DNA from: a virus
Reading direction: 5' to 3' (one strand)
Virus record (IMG/VR): IMGVR_UViG_3300044815_000010
Span: 1 to 43,378 of that record
DNA: 43,378 bases
Made by a program: the position numbers and the translations under genes
Shown: positions 16,701 through 24,866 of the stretch, in pieces
Layout: each line of letters opens with the position of its first letter
Position numbering within the stretch: position 1 is the stretch's first letter
The notes under the pieces: model-generated
The model's input: the letters and a program-made list of their open reading frames with translations, nothing else
Told to the model about the DNA's origin: nothing
The model's database searches: none

Positions 16701-16769
16701 TGATGGTTCAAAATCCTGCAGCGAGAACTGATCGGTTCCCGCATCTTCCGTGCCAAGGTAAAGCGGCAT
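10785..16769 (-). CDS. giant polyvalent internal virion protein (1,994 aa)
   Basis: One of the largest phage proteins expected at this genome size. Visible parts in order: an unassigned helical N-terminus; a DdrB-like ParB-superfamily region (about 270-560, with GNGR at 339-342 and AMLSNEGGS near 398-406); a second, classical ParB-like domain (about 768-832, with GNNRLAAARQAG); a zincin-like metallopeptidase (about 945-1045, HEVGVH at 968-973 and Glu1021/1022 as a possible third ligand); long helical regions; and a C-terminal LPD38-type domain (about 1,790-1,990). This matches polyvalent proteins thought to enter the cell with phage DNA. Position equals T7 gp16. Start overlaps the previous stop (TAATG). 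Confidence 0.85.
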   Translation of the reverse strand: MPLYLGTEDAGTDQFSLQDFEPSFKDKLNASVKEAWMESYFDVTKTKFKLSSAGEGQEKLPVDETKALIKDSGVAVKGIDPNAPYTKSQLDIILERQRQLTAAKDVRERTPWDMGSVVRGGAMFGAGILDPINLATAFVPWTKSISALRAIRAASVGAESFIARSGARAVLGAADGGISTAALEPFYGSARRDLGDDYSAMDSMSNIAFGTAFGGGLHVIGGAAGDAFKHFRGASEMVTPNPAADPIAPPAGAAMGADTEVKIGDTREPAQFAVVEADSLKATVDKADNQFRDRNRSAYQAEIQKRANELDPDLVLSTDNPLMDVGTPTVAADGRIIGGNGRTLFIDKAYEIGKGNDYRASLESRLQELGIDPATVQGMKKPVLVRRLQREVDVKKAAMLSNEGGSTDMSALEQSKVDAERLGDARLKVGADGDLQSPENRGAIRQWVEAQPENKRNALVDSDGKLSAEGLRRLNGALIYKAYGDSPTLGRLVESMDSGSRNIAQALGRTAPTIAVARDAIGSGDLHALDIAGDVQGAVEKYNALRDQGTKIPDYLNQMDAFGDGMTPESRLLLDFMDRNISAPRRIADAINGFYDRLTEAGNPKQGDLLGGSAVPDKTAMLEASIKAAESSVDTAAEVLARVSPETREAALRGAVAQSVEGRNVDVEAIVGMDDAVGTSTIEDVKAAADKSFEPESQQSADFAASAAVEARVKADAKKSWALDDANTAMADADTALADTLKAGDRAFQYSRAGDKPSTLKTDALWNAKDHDRNVDPSSTDLAALTEDVRTNGVKEPITLKVSEADGMAYVSDGNNRLAAARQAGIADVPYKVDKTDIPFTADELAKAKSLESLGVTAADLAPKQKSAAAIEAEAWLNAYSRDAASRGERMAEAPARVEFLTQKLNEAFGKSTQALLDSGKVKVVESVADLPGGPHPADVKAVTINRDQAYIVAENVSAKEARGLVLHEVGVHVGMETMLGRETFDAVLKQLDDAITSGAEWAQAARAAVPADTPAHLVREEQLAYLVQSSPELPLVKRIIAAIRAWVFKNFTSVQGVMKLTEADYQALAVSALHAVARGDADVHGGTGAMYARGETPDNSTVTEELKVHDERIVRAKQFASVLRAAADKLGNDAAATEAMRAAMPDISSAEIKDLLDQLRQSVKGLRGVARTTRDALGAEDVATGLQDEAMQAADELANNLELAAVIAKRNASLNLNARLKASSFVNQFRASGLDVEGFRGLLVGTERKRAGGRISVDAEQKNFRGEWIGGLLADVEKAGVREAFVSGQFDRDAYTALWNIGREGADNSKLAPEAIKIAEIINKYQSDARATRNRFGAWIRDAQGYIVRQSHDMYKIRDAGENGWIEHVLPRLDLVKMRKLGIVGDDIQASLRGMYDDFAAGSHMKPMAGEDDIAAMGRGSNLAKRESASRSLYFKDGNAAFEYNEKFGNGRLADAVLTGLDHSAKSAGLLKILGTNPEATLLRVFDEYADSLTGAKRNKFMSSRKEIENMLSVVDGSMNIPGNALGAKIGSTLRSLQSMAKLGGALISGMTDLVNYGAEMRMSQGKNLLSGTLDGMSALVQGRAKGEKAAILNSLGVFHESVLGSVFHRFDSPDLVGGKTAWAMQQFFKLGGLTWWTESLQDGAALRHSNYLASNARHAFDKLPADLHDMLGLYNIDAGKWDILRIASMTEADGRKYMTPEGLKTVPTAALENYIKQAGRTASDAAILNLHDDLSSALRTMTIDRMHHAVIEPNARTRAFMLRGTQPGTVAGEFLRYAGQFKSFPVAMIQMVLGREIYGRGYDSLGAYRRAGWNEVKGIVTGNYQGVQALGDMLGLATFIGLSTMMGYAAMSIKDLIKGKNPRPVDSARTWAAAMVQGGGLGIYGDFLFAKYNRMGGTLSGSLAGPVVNMADTAADLWTRIRTGDDFGATAFNAALQNTPFMNLFYTRAALDYLVIYRMQEAMNPGFLRRMEKRAERENGQTFYLPPSSVAR

Positions 16770-19435
16770 TATTGAACCCCTGTTTCGTTTTCTACCTGTT
16801 GCCGCGTCTCTAAAATACGCGCGCGTATCGCGTCATCTCGCGCTTTCATCTTACCACGCAGACCGCCGCTATTTGCCTGTACTGCCTTGGCGTTCTCAGA
16901 TTGCAATTCGGCCCATGAATATGAGACCGGTTGCCCGCCGCGAGTAACGCGGTATTTCGTGCCGTTATTGCCCATCGCGTAGAGTTGGACGCCACTATCA
17001 TCATCACGCGTATGCCAGAGTGGCCGCGACTGAACTGTACGCTGCCACTCTGCATTGACCGCAGCAGGGTCGCGCGACCCTGTCAGATCAGGAGGCGAAT
17101 CTACATCGCCGATTTTCTTGTCGAGTATGATCTTCTCGCCAGCCTTGGCTGCGCTGATATCGATCGATTTCGGAAACCGTGTGACGCCGTCGAATGCATA
17201 GTGACCCAGCACCTGGTTATAGGCTTGATCGACTGCATCTGCCGGCTTCGTGCCGCCCTGTGTCAGTTCATAGGCTCGCTTGCGCATGATCGATTCATAC
17301 GAGTTCGTCACACTGGCCGCCTGGTTCGTCATGTATGGTACAGCGCGAGCAAAGTCGCCGAGCTTTTCCGTCACGGCATCCTTGACGATTTTCTGTGCAG
17401 CGGAATCGATACCGACAGTCAGATCCGATTCCTTGATGCGCGATAGCCGCGACACGGACTCGCGCGCCGCCTGCGACGGGATATTCGGGATGATCAGCAG
17501 TTCGTTGGAAATCTTGTCCTCTTTTACCAGTTGCTGAAATACTTTCGGGAACAGGTCGGGGCCGTATTCCGCTTCCAGCCCAGCGATCAGTTTGGCGCTA
17601 TCGTCTGCTTTCAACGCCTTCGACGCCTGCGCCGCAATATGATCGGACTGTGCCGGCGTCAGGATGCGCGGGTTTTCGATACCCAGCCGCGTCTGTTCCG
17701 CCAACGAGTCGCGTGCGAACTGCTGCACCATACCGGGACGCGATGCCGCCTGATCTTGCGGCAGACTATCGATCGCCTTACGCTGCGCCGATAGCGAGTC
17801 TGAATTCGCCGTCACATAGCCGACTGGATCTTTCTTGCGTTGCTCCATTACCTGAGCCGCAGCCTTCACGCGCGTGTTATAGCGCTCATCGTCAGCAGCA
17901 TATCCACGGCCCGCTTGCGGCTTGTCGCTTTCAAGCTCGGCTTGTATTTCCGCCGACGACTGCGTTTTGAAGCGACCGATGTCGGCGGCCATGTCGCGCG
18001 ACTTCTGATAATTCTCATAGGCCCGCGCGCCGTCAGCGCCATATGCGCGCGCAAAGTAATCCTTCGACAGATTAAACGAGTCAACCACGCCGTCCTGATG
18101 CATCGCCACGGCGTCCTGCACGGTACGCGTCGCCTCGGCCTTGAACGTCGCCTCGGATTGCTTCAGGCGTGTTTCAGCATGGTTCTTCATGGCGAGTTGC
18201 TGTTCCCAATCCATGCCGGTAAATGTTTTCGGCTGCACTGGCTTGTCATCGCTGGCGATCGGTACGTTACCATTCGATGCTACCGTCGCGATTACAGGAT
18301 TGTTGCCCTGCTTCGATATACGCGCACGGATCGAATCGACATACTCGCCGATGGTCGGATCATTAGGCCGCGTCTTATTCTTCCAATCTCGGTTAATCGA
18401 GCCATCAGAATTCACTGCGCCCTCGCCGCCATAATAGGCAGCCGCGACTTTGTCGGTATCGCCGTTGTATTTCTTGCCGAGATATTCGACCCAGGCGTAA
18501 CCAGCGTTTTTATTGTCAGCCGGATTCTTCCAGTCGGCATCTTTCGGGATCAGCCCCTTGGCCTTGGCCGCATTGAACGTACCCTCCTGCATCTGCATCG
18601 GGCCGGTCACGTTCTGTGGGTTCACCTTCGACGTATCGGCAGAGCCGGACGAGGATTCCTGCCCGTAGATCGCATCGGCCACGGCTTTCGAACCGGGCGT
18701 GATGCTGCCGGACGGCGTGGCAGCACCCGTACCACCGACACCAGGATCGAACGTGCCGAACCGGCGCTTGTACCAGCCAGCCGGATCGCGCTCTAACTCG
18801 CCTTTTTCGATAGCAAGATCCATGCCGCGCTTGTATTTGCTGGCAGCGGTGATCTTTTCCGCTTCGCTAAGGTCGTTACGCGCGAGGATCGTTTCGATGC
18901 GGCGCGTGGTCACTTCGTTGTAGCGCGTGTTGTCGTTGTACACCGTGTTCTGATCGGCTAGGATGCCCACATCGGTATCGGCATTGAGCTTGTTCGTCGT
19001 TGCCGATTCCTGGAACTTGAACGCGCCCTGCTGCAGGCGTGACTTCATCGCGTTCGCCTGCACCTGGAAATACTGGCGCGATTTATCCGTCGGCAGTTTT
19101 GCGGACTGTTCAGCTGACCACTTGTCGAAATCAGTGCCGATCGTCTCGCGCATATCGGGATCGCCGACCTTGTACGCCTTGAAGCGGTCGGAGGTATTCT
19201 GCTGCCAGTAGACATCAGCCTCTGACAAGATATTCGAGGACTGCACTGCGCCAATATTCTCGCGCTGCTTTGCCTGCGCCTGTTCGTACTCAACCAGCGC
19301 ACCCTGGGTCTGCTGCGCCAGCCCGCCGAGAGCCGTAGCCATCGGGTCATTAGCCGAAACATTTGTCGTGGCGCGCGCCACATTCATTGGCGCGTCCATC
19401 GATTCGGTTCGCTGATATGTCGGGATCTTAGCCAT
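16769..19435 (-). CDS. internal virion protein with lytic transglycosylase domain
   Basis: The 888-residue protein has helical flanks and an SLT-type lytic transglycosylase domain at about 250-375. The catalytic Glu is likely Glu260 (YGQESSSG), followed by GPMQM (279-283), an AYAWVEYLG-like helix and the AAYYGGEG motif. Such domains in T7-like ejection proteins locally open peptidoglycan so the injection channel can cross the periplasm. The long remaining sequence is rich in Ala, Gln, Lys and Asp. Start and stop both overlap neighbours as TAATG, so it is co-translated with the gp14-like protein and the giant protein. Confidence 0.88.
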   Translation of the reverse strand: MAKIPTYQRTESMDAPMNVARATTNVSANDPMATALGGLAQQTQGALVEYEQAQAKQRENIGAVQSSNILSEADVYWQQNTSDRFKAYKVGDPDMRETIGTDFDKWSAEQSAKLPTDKSRQYFQVQANAMKSRLQQGAFKFQESATTNKLNADTDVGILADQNTVYNDNTRYNEVTTRRIETILARNDLSEAEKITAASKYKRGMDLAIEKGELERDPAGWYKRRFGTFDPGVGGTGAATPSGSITPGSKAVADAIYGQESSSGSADTSKVNPQNVTGPMQMQEGTFNAAKAKGLIPKDADWKNPADNKNAGYAWVEYLGKKYNGDTDKVAAAYYGGEGAVNSDGSINRDWKNKTRPNDPTIGEYVDSIRARISKQGNNPVIATVASNGNVPIASDDKPVQPKTFTGMDWEQQLAMKNHAETRLKQSEATFKAEATRTVQDAVAMHQDGVVDSFNLSKDYFARAYGADGARAYENYQKSRDMAADIGRFKTQSSAEIQAELESDKPQAGRGYAADDERYNTRVKAAAQVMEQRKKDPVGYVTANSDSLSAQRKAIDSLPQDQAASRPGMVQQFARDSLAEQTRLGIENPRILTPAQSDHIAAQASKALKADDSAKLIAGLEAEYGPDLFPKVFQQLVKEDKISNELLIIPNIPSQAARESVSRLSRIKESDLTVGIDSAAQKIVKDAVTEKLGDFARAVPYMTNQAASVTNSYESIMRKRAYELTQGGTKPADAVDQAYNQVLGHYAFDGVTRFPKSIDISAAKAGEKIILDKKIGDVDSPPDLTGSRDPAAVNAEWQRTVQSRPLWHTRDDDSGVQLYAMGNNGTKYRVTRGGQPVSYSWAELQSENAKAVQANSGGLRGKMKARDDAIRARILETRQQVENETGVQ

Positions 19436-19947
19436 TAGTATACAGCCCTTGGATTTTTTGCTTTGTAGTAACTTGTCGCGCCGCCTACCAGCGAACTTGC
19501 CGCGTTCAGGTAGCTAGCACTGACTGCATTGCTGCCTTGCGTGCGTGCCATTGATGCATTTGCCGTGCTAATCGCCGCCGATGAATCATATCCATCAGCC
19601 TGCAGCGCACCTTCGTACCTGATCGCTGCCGTATCCATTTCACCATCGTAGAGCGACGATCGGATCAGATCGGCGTTCAGACCCGCGCCGGCGGCAGACG
19701 ATGAGGCGATCTGTTCGCCGACTGATGCTCGCATCCGCCGTCGCTGATCATCCTCTTTGATGCCCGCCATCCTGTTGGCGTGATCGGCCTGCTGCAGGGC
19801 TTTTTTAGCGTTGTAATCATCCATGTTCGCCTGCGACTGCATAGCGGCATCGGTTTGCTTGCCTGATTGGATCGCGCTTACGGCACCAACCACTGCCGTG
19901 GCGGCAGCGGCCCACGCCAGAGCTGTAGTTGCGGTTACACCAAACAT
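19435..19947 (-). CDS. T7 gp14-like internal core protein
   Basis: I start at ATG 19947, just after the upstream stop; the longer open frame runs back into the previous gene. The 170-residue product has a hydrophobic Ala-rich N-terminus (TALAWAAAATAVVGAVSAIQSG), a helical middle (ANMDDYNAKKALQQADHANR) and a small-residue-rich C-terminus. This matches gp14-type core proteins that form the outer-membrane part of the ejection channel in T7-like phages. Gene order (before the transglycosylase protein) agrees. Confidence 0.7.
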   Translation of the reverse strand: MFGVTATTALAWAAAATAVVGAVSAIQSGKQTDAAMQSQANMDDYNAKKALQQADHANRMAGIKEDDQRRRMRASVGEQIASSSAAGAGLNADLIRSSLYDGEMDTAAIRYEGALQADGYDSSAAISTANASMARTQGSNAVSASYLNAASSLVGGATSYYKAKNPRAVY

Positions 19948-19949
19948 GC

Positions 19950-20405
19950 TTATTCCCCTTCGATCTGTTTTACCTGCGCCATATCCAAAGCGGGGCGGCG
20001 CGTCATCAGACGATCCGATTCGCGCGTCATCGCGTCCTCGATCTCGCGAATGTCTGTCAGATCGGTACGTAAGATCGTGCTCCACCAGGTATCGCTATGC
20101 GCTACGCCGACGCGCTTGAAGCCTTTGGCTGCCGGCAGCACATGAAAGCCGGTCAATCTCTTTGGTCCTAAGTCGGTTGTTACGGTGATATCGCCGAACA
20201 GTACGCAGATGTTGTCGATCTCGGTTTGCGCTCCGGTCATGGTTACGCCAGCCGGGATCATGCCTGTCCGCGCGCACATACCGCCGAAGACCAAGTGAGC
20301 AATTTCAATGTCGACCTGCGGTAATTGCAGCGTGAGATTTTCCAACGCATGCACCTTGTCCGGCGAAGGCATACCGGAAATGAAATCTTGAATAGCGTCA
20401 CTCAT
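19950..20405 (-). CDS. hypothetical virion-module protein (151 aa)
   Basis: ATG 20405 overlaps the stop of the gp13-like gene and gives a 151-residue acidic protein. It has an N-terminal helix (SDAIQDFISGMPSPDKVHAL) and mixed alpha/beta sequence with GVTMTGAQTEIDNICVLFGD. No family recognised. Lying between gp13-like and gp14-like genes, it is probably a virion or assembly protein without a T7 counterpart. Confidence 0.6.
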   Translation of the reverse strand: MSDAIQDFISGMPSPDKVHALENLTLQLPQVDIEIAHLVFGGMCARTGMIPAGVTMTGAQTEIDNICVLFGDITVTTDLGPKRLTGFHVLPAAKGFKRVGVAHSDTWWSTILRTDLTDIREIEDAMTRESDRLMTRRPALDMAQVKQIEGE

Positions 20406-20838
20406 CTTCAACCCTCGCAAATAAATAACTGTTGCCACCATCAGGCCGGTATGCGCGCATTGGCGTACCTGGCGTTTCGTTGTTAAATCCCAACATTTCG
20501 AGCCACTTGATGCCAGCCTCAAACCCTACGTCGACGGATGCCTCAATGCGCCGCCACTTCGCAGCCAGCAGGAACCCCGCAACTGCGCGATGTATGCCAA
20601 TCATGTGCCGCCCGGCGTCGCGTGAGACAAGCGCCCATATCTGCGCCCGGTTGTCCCAAATCTCTATGCAGCCGCCGCATCCTAAAACCTTGTCGCCATC
20701 CATCGCCGTAAATGCCTGCCCGCTTGCCTTCAGATAATCGCCATAGCCTTCACGCTGGATTTCAGCGCCGAAGTATTCCTGCGACGGTTGCAGCACGAGC
20801 GCTTTCAGATGCTCAGGTTTGAATGCAACGATGTTCAT
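20398..20838 (-). CDS. T7 gp13-like (GNAT-fold) internal virion protein
   Basis: The 146-residue product reads like an acetyltransferase-fold protein: GYGDYLKASGQAFTAMDGDK and VLGCGGCIEIWDNRAQIWAL near the start, an alpha-helix after RDAGRHMIGIHRAVAG, and the GNAT-like end GFEAGIKWLEMLGF. T7 gp13 (DUF2833) has this character and is needed for virion morphogenesis. The classical acetyl-CoA loop is not obvious, so a structural role is more likely than catalysis. Start overlaps the tail tubular protein B stop; order matches T7. Confidence 0.7.
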   Translation of the reverse strand: MNIVAFKPEHLKALVLQPSQEYFGAEIQREGYGDYLKASGQAFTAMDGDKVLGCGGCIEIWDNRAQIWALVSRDAGRHMIGIHRAVAGFLLAAKWRRIEASVDVGFEAGIKWLEMLGFNNETPGTPMRAYRPDGGNSYLFARVEDE

Positions 20839-23063
20839 CGTGCATCCTGCGTCACAACTTGTGGCATGTAAGCAATAAGTGTAGCAGGCGTCGGCTGATC
20901 GTTCTCGTACATCAGGTAGCCATCACCGTTATATCCTTCAGGCCATGTCACTACCTTGTCGCCAGAAAACAACGGAACCGGCGCGCTCATCGGATCAGAG
21001 GCAGAGCGGAACTGCAGCGCGTCGAGATTATCCGAACGAGATCCGTATTTGCCGCCGCCCGTATTCAGGAAGCGCAACACCGCCTTGTGAATTCTTTTTG
21101 TCTTGCCCTGTGACGTGCCATCGCCTGCGCCCGCTTCGATGCGCATCGAGCGCCACCGACATGGACACGGCAGGCCGATGTTCACAATCGATGCCGCGCG
21201 CTGTAGCGTAATCACGCCACCCGTCACGGTTTCTTGTGGAGCGGGAGCGCCGTCAGCCAGGATGTCGACAGTCATGCCTTCCAGATGCCCAAGCCCGGAA
21301 ATCGTTTTCGTCGGCGCGCCGTTGTAAGTCAGGCCGCAATCCATATAGAACGAGCTGGACTGCGCATCGCCTAGCCGCCACGGGTGTTCCATGTACTCGA
21401 CATAGCGCTTCGTCACGCCATTGATCGTACGACGCACCACCAGCCATAACTCATTGCGATCGCCTTCAGCCGCTGGCATCACCGCCAGAGACTCAACGAA
21501 CCCGTCGCCGCCGATCGGTTGCCGATGCCAGCCGCGCACATCCTGTTCATTATTCCATGTGAAGCCGATCAGCTTGCCGTCTGCACGGATTCCCCACACG
21601 ATAGGATCAGGTTCTTGTGCAAAGGCGATGTTGATGACGCCCGATGCGGTGATGTGTTCCGCGAGCACCGTGGCATCGCTTCCCTTGTATTTGTAATTCA
21701 GTTCATCATAGGACACGTCACGCGCCTTCAGACCGGAGCGCTGAATAAACATCGTCGCATCGCCGTTCTTGATCGGCTGAATCGCACGGCTGCCATACGA
21801 TGAAATCAGCCGCACGCGCACGTTGCCAGGACCGATCGGGTCGCCGTTCGTCAGTTCGCCGACCGTGAATTCGCCGCCTGCAGTGCCGCACAGCAGTTCT
21901 TCGTCGCCTGACATCCACTGGATACTGTTGATTTTTCCAGACACGAGCGTGATCGAGATCGCCATATCGGCAGTAACTTCGCCGAAATTACGAGGGCTGA
22001 AATCCTCAAAATCGGCAGATACCGAACCCCATGCCTGCTGCTTGCGCCCCCACCACAGACGTTCGCGGAAGAATGCCACATCCGTCGGCCAGCCGTTTGC
22101 CGTCGACCACTCGGAGAATGCCCATCGCGTTGTGGCGAGCGTAGATCCGACCGTCTGCGAAGGCAGCCGTTCGATGACATCAGCGGTCACCGCCGTGGGA
22201 CTGGTATAGGCCGTAATGCGAACATAACCGTAGCCTGGATCACGATATTGCCATTGCACGCCAGAATCACCATCCAGCAGTGCGCCTTCGGTATGCACAG
22301 GCTTGTTCGTCCCGGTCGTCGCAGCGTTCAGCGCTTCATAGGTTTTATTGTCGGACCGGCGCCGAGCACCAGCAGCAATGACCTTGCCCACTTCCCATGC
22401 CGGTATCGCATTCGTGTCGCGCGATTCAAGATAGAAAAGCGAGCCTACCATCGCCGCCGTGAAGATACCTGCACTCGCCGTCAGACTAATTCCTGTACCG
22501 GTTTCAGCCGACGCATACACCGTCGTCGCCGTATCGTTCAGCGACTGCCACGGGCCGCCTTTGGCAACATACAGGTCGATCGTGAACGTGACTGCCGACG
22601 TGCGCTTGAGGATACGCTGCTGATAATTTGGATGCGCAATGTACAGGAAGTCGCCAGACTGTTCGATGCCCAGCTTCGGCGTCATATCGGCATTGAACAG
22701 ATCCGCCGTCGTGTAGGGCGTGGCTACCTCGACCGGCACGCCAGGTGCTGATTCGAGGATGCCGCGAACCTTCGTCACCGCGTCCCATGTGTAGAACCGA
22801 ACGTATAGGTTTCCGAATTCGAGGATATACGCCTGATCGACAGAGAACTCGAACACCTGCAGGAACACGCGCGCCGAACTATCCTTGATCTCATGCACGA
22901 ACCGCGTACCGCCGCGTCGTACAATCGGCCCTTGCACAGTCGGAATGAAATTTTCGAGGATCGAGGCGCCGGAACCATACTTTGCGAAGTCAATACGGCC
23001 ATCGAGCATGGGCGAAAGTTCGCCCGAGTTGAAATTCCCAAGGATCGTTGAGGCTTTTCCCAT
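20835..23063 (-). CDS. tail tubular protein B-like (nozzle) protein
   Basis: This 742-residue protein opens with NFNSGELSPMLDGRIDFAKY and NFIPTVQGPIVRRGGTRFVHE, the signature N-terminus of podovirus tail nozzle proteins (T7 gp12 type). The rest is beta-rich, as expected for a multi-bladed structure, with WSTANGWPTDVAFFRERLWW in the middle. Six copies usually form the distal end of the short tail and connect to the adaptor encoded next to it. The start forms TGATG with the tail tubular protein A stop. Confidence 0.85.
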   Translation of the reverse strand: MGKASTILGNFNSGELSPMLDGRIDFAKYGSGASILENFIPTVQGPIVRRGGTRFVHEIKDSSARVFLQVFEFSVDQAYILEFGNLYVRFYTWDAVTKVRGILESAPGVPVEVATPYTTADLFNADMTPKLGIEQSGDFLYIAHPNYQQRILKRTSAVTFTIDLYVAKGGPWQSLNDTATTVYASAETGTGISLTASAGIFTAAMVGSLFYLESRDTNAIPAWEVGKVIAAGARRRSDNKTYEALNAATTGTNKPVHTEGALLDGDSGVQWQYRDPGYGYVRITAYTSPTAVTADVIERLPSQTVGSTLATTRWAFSEWSTANGWPTDVAFFRERLWWGRKQQAWGSVSADFEDFSPRNFGEVTADMAISITLVSGKINSIQWMSGDEELLCGTAGGEFTVGELTNGDPIGPGNVRVRLISSYGSRAIQPIKNGDATMFIQRSGLKARDVSYDELNYKYKGSDATVLAEHITASGVINIAFAQEPDPIVWGIRADGKLIGFTWNNEQDVRGWHRQPIGGDGFVESLAVMPAAEGDRNELWLVVRRTINGVTKRYVEYMEHPWRLGDAQSSSFYMDCGLTYNGAPTKTISGLGHLEGMTVDILADGAPAPQETVTGGVITLQRAASIVNIGLPCPCRWRSMRIEAGAGDGTSQGKTKRIHKAVLRFLNTGGGKYGSRSDNLDALQFRSASDPMSAPVPLFSGDKVVTWPEGYNGDGYLMYENDQPTPATLIAYMPQVVTQDAR

Positions 23064-23707
23064 CAGGAAACCTCAAAGCCAGACGCGTACGATGACCATG
23101 GATCGCCGCTGGCGTAGCCGGAATCTGTGCCGCGCGAATCAAGCCATGAGCCATTAGGCAGCTCGTCAGGGGCTTTCTCGATCGCATCCTGCCGTATGGC
23201 TTCACCGAGCGCATATTTATAGGCCTCGGCACAGCGCGTGTATTTTGTTTCGGACTGTGTAATCGTCTCGCAGGATTCCATCGCCAACTTGCAGGCGAAG
23301 ACTTCGACAAACAGCGGATCGAACAGCCCGGTATTTTCCAACCGGCTGATATAGCGTACCTTGAGCGGCGCTATGTAGTTGGTAAGGATCGAGCCGGATT
23401 CAATCGAGTATGGCGGCGATTGCTTGCCGGTGCGCGCGTAGTAATCATTCACCTGCACCATCGACAGATAATCAGATGGGAGCGGATACTGATACAGATA
23501 ACCCCATGCAGGCGGCGCTACGAGCACCAGTAGCGAATCGCGTTTCATCGCAAACTTCCAGCGATAGCGACGCAGCTCGGCATCGCGAACTTCATCGAAC
23601 ATGGTGTTCAATGTGCGCGCCGCCTTCGTGTCATCCGTCAGAAGCAGGATGCGGTCATCGCCCAGCTTGGCAAGCGCGCGGTTTGCGATGGAAACTTTCG
23701 ACGACAT
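23063..23707 (-). CDS. tail tubular protein A-like (adaptor) protein
   Basis: The 214-residue product begins SKVSIANRALAKLGDDRILL and continues with ARTLNTMFDEVRDAELRRYRWKFA, the typical pattern of T7 gp11-like tail adaptor proteins, in which helices bind the portal. The following segment (YLYQYPLPSDYLSMVQV) also fits. Length is near that of T7 gp11. It joins portal and nozzle. It overlaps the nozzle gene and follows the 105-residue capsid-associated protein after 2 bases. Confidence 0.85.
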   Translation of the reverse strand: MSSKVSIANRALAKLGDDRILLLTDDTKAARTLNTMFDEVRDAELRRYRWKFAMKRDSLLVLVAPPAWGYLYQYPLPSDYLSMVQVNDYYARTGKQSPPYSIESGSILTNYIAPLKVRYISRLENTGLFDPLFVEVFACKLAMESCETITQSETKYTRCAEAYKYALGEAIRQDAIEKAPDELPNGSWLDSRGTDSGYASGDPWSSYASGFEVS

Positions 23708-23709
23708 GA

Positions 23710-24027
23710 TTATTCGTCCTTGCTATAGAGCGCCTGCGCGGCCGACTTCTTGCTTTCGACTGCCGGCGACAATTCCATTTCAGTAATTTGCAGGCACATC
23801 GAGATGTCGTTCTCTTGCGAGTCGCCGTCATCTTCGACTGATTCAGACGATGAGCGCACGAATGCGACCGCCACTAGGTTGAGCTTCATGCCAGCCCGCA
23901 GCGGCTCAGTGATGCCGAGCGCCTTGCACTGTTCTTCGTTCAGGTTGATCAATGTTCCCCAGCCGTAAGGACTGGACGAACAGCACATCGAATCTGAATC
24001 GCTGGTTTTCATGCTGACGAGCGCCAT
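23710..24027 (-). CDS. small capsid-associated (staple-like) protein
   Basis: The 105-residue product begins MALVSMKTS, then PYGWGTLINLNEEQCKALGI and a basic-free, beta-type middle, followed by an acidic serine-rich stretch (SSSESVEDDGDSQEND). This resembles small capsid staple or decoration proteins of the MALVDMK...YGYGxxxxLxxEQCEALGI type. GGAGGAATT precedes ATG 24027, a strong ribosome-binding site suited to high expression. Function assigned by resemblance only. Confidence 0.55.
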   Translation of the reverse strand: MALVSMKTSDSDSMCCSSSPYGWGTLINLNEEQCKALGITEPLRAGMKLNLVAVAFVRSSSESVEDDGDSQENDISMCLQITEMELSPAVESKKSAAQALYSKDE

Positions 24028-24083
24028 AATTCCTCCGGTATTTAGATGCTGATTCTACATTGCTGCAGTGAAATTCTCAACGT

Positions 24084-24866
24084 TTAGCTGTCGGTTGCAA
24101 ACAGTTCGAGCGTGTAGTCTTCCAGTGTCGGCAGATCAGATCCCCCCGTTGTCATCTGCATGCTGATCGAGAAATACATCGCCGTGCTGTCCATGTTTGA
24201 AACAGTCTGCGCAGTCGAGTACACCGTCGTCGATGATCCGCTGTAGCCGTCGTTCTCGTTGCCGTTGCCCTGGCGACGCAGCGATGTCGCGGAGGTTCGC
24301 TTGAATTCATGAAACGCACCGTATGAGCGATCACTGGCAGCCATCACGATCGTCGCCATCAGCGGATCAGCTACCGTGCCGAGCGGACCGAATCGCAGTC
24401 GGATCGTGCAGATGTCGACCGCACCAGATTTCGATGCGCCGACAAACACGCGCAGGCGATCGAAACCTGCGATCACGCCAGCAGGGATCAGCGCATGCGT
24501 TGGATTGACCTGCGTTTCAGCCGTGGTCGTCACGCCAGCATTTGGCGTATCGATTGCATCGAGAATGCAACTGCCATTCGCCGGTTTGAAGCGCGTGCCA
24601 TTGCAGGCAAAAATATTGCCGCCGCCGACATCGGTCGCGAAGAAGCTGGAATAGAGTTGTGTCGCCGGCGGACGATTTGCCCAGGCCAGCGCCGGTACAC
24701 CATACGGCAGCAGTCCGGCAGGACCATTGACGCCGACGACTTTCCCGGTTGCATCGTTTGAATAGGTAGGAAGAAATTGCTCCTGACCGCCATCATGGAA
24801 CAGACCTACGATATTGCCGGTTGCGTCATATAAAAACGATGCGCCGCCTACGCGAAGATTGCTCAT
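24084..24866 (-). CDS. virion structural protein, unassigned (260 aa)
   Basis: The 260-residue product has an N-terminal repeat-like section (LYDATGNIVGLFHDGG and NDATGKVVGVNGPAG), then a beta-rich domain with many Thr, Ser and Gly, resembling head-fibre or decoration proteins. AAAGAGG precedes ATG 24866. A strong terminator hairpin lies just upstream, so this gene would be expressed below the capsid genes unless transcription reads through. Exact role unknown. Confidence 0.6.
   Translation of the reverse strand: MSNLRVGGASFLYDATGNIVGLFHDGGQEQFLPTYSNDATGKVVGVNGPAGLLPYGVPALAWANRPPATQLYSSFFATDVGGGNIFACNGTRFKPANGSCILDAIDTPNAGVTTTAETQVNPTHALIPAGVIAGFDRLRVFVGASKSGAVDICTIRLRFGPLGTVADPLMATIVMAASDRSYGAFHEFKRTSATSLRRQGNGNENDGYSGSSTTVYSTAQTVSNMDSTAMYFSISMQMTTGGSDLPTLEDYTLELFATDS

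Noticed and set aside
17840-18796. Plus-strand frame of 318 codons
   Set aside because: Antisense to the transglycosylase gene, Arg/Ile-rich without domains; another shadow frame.
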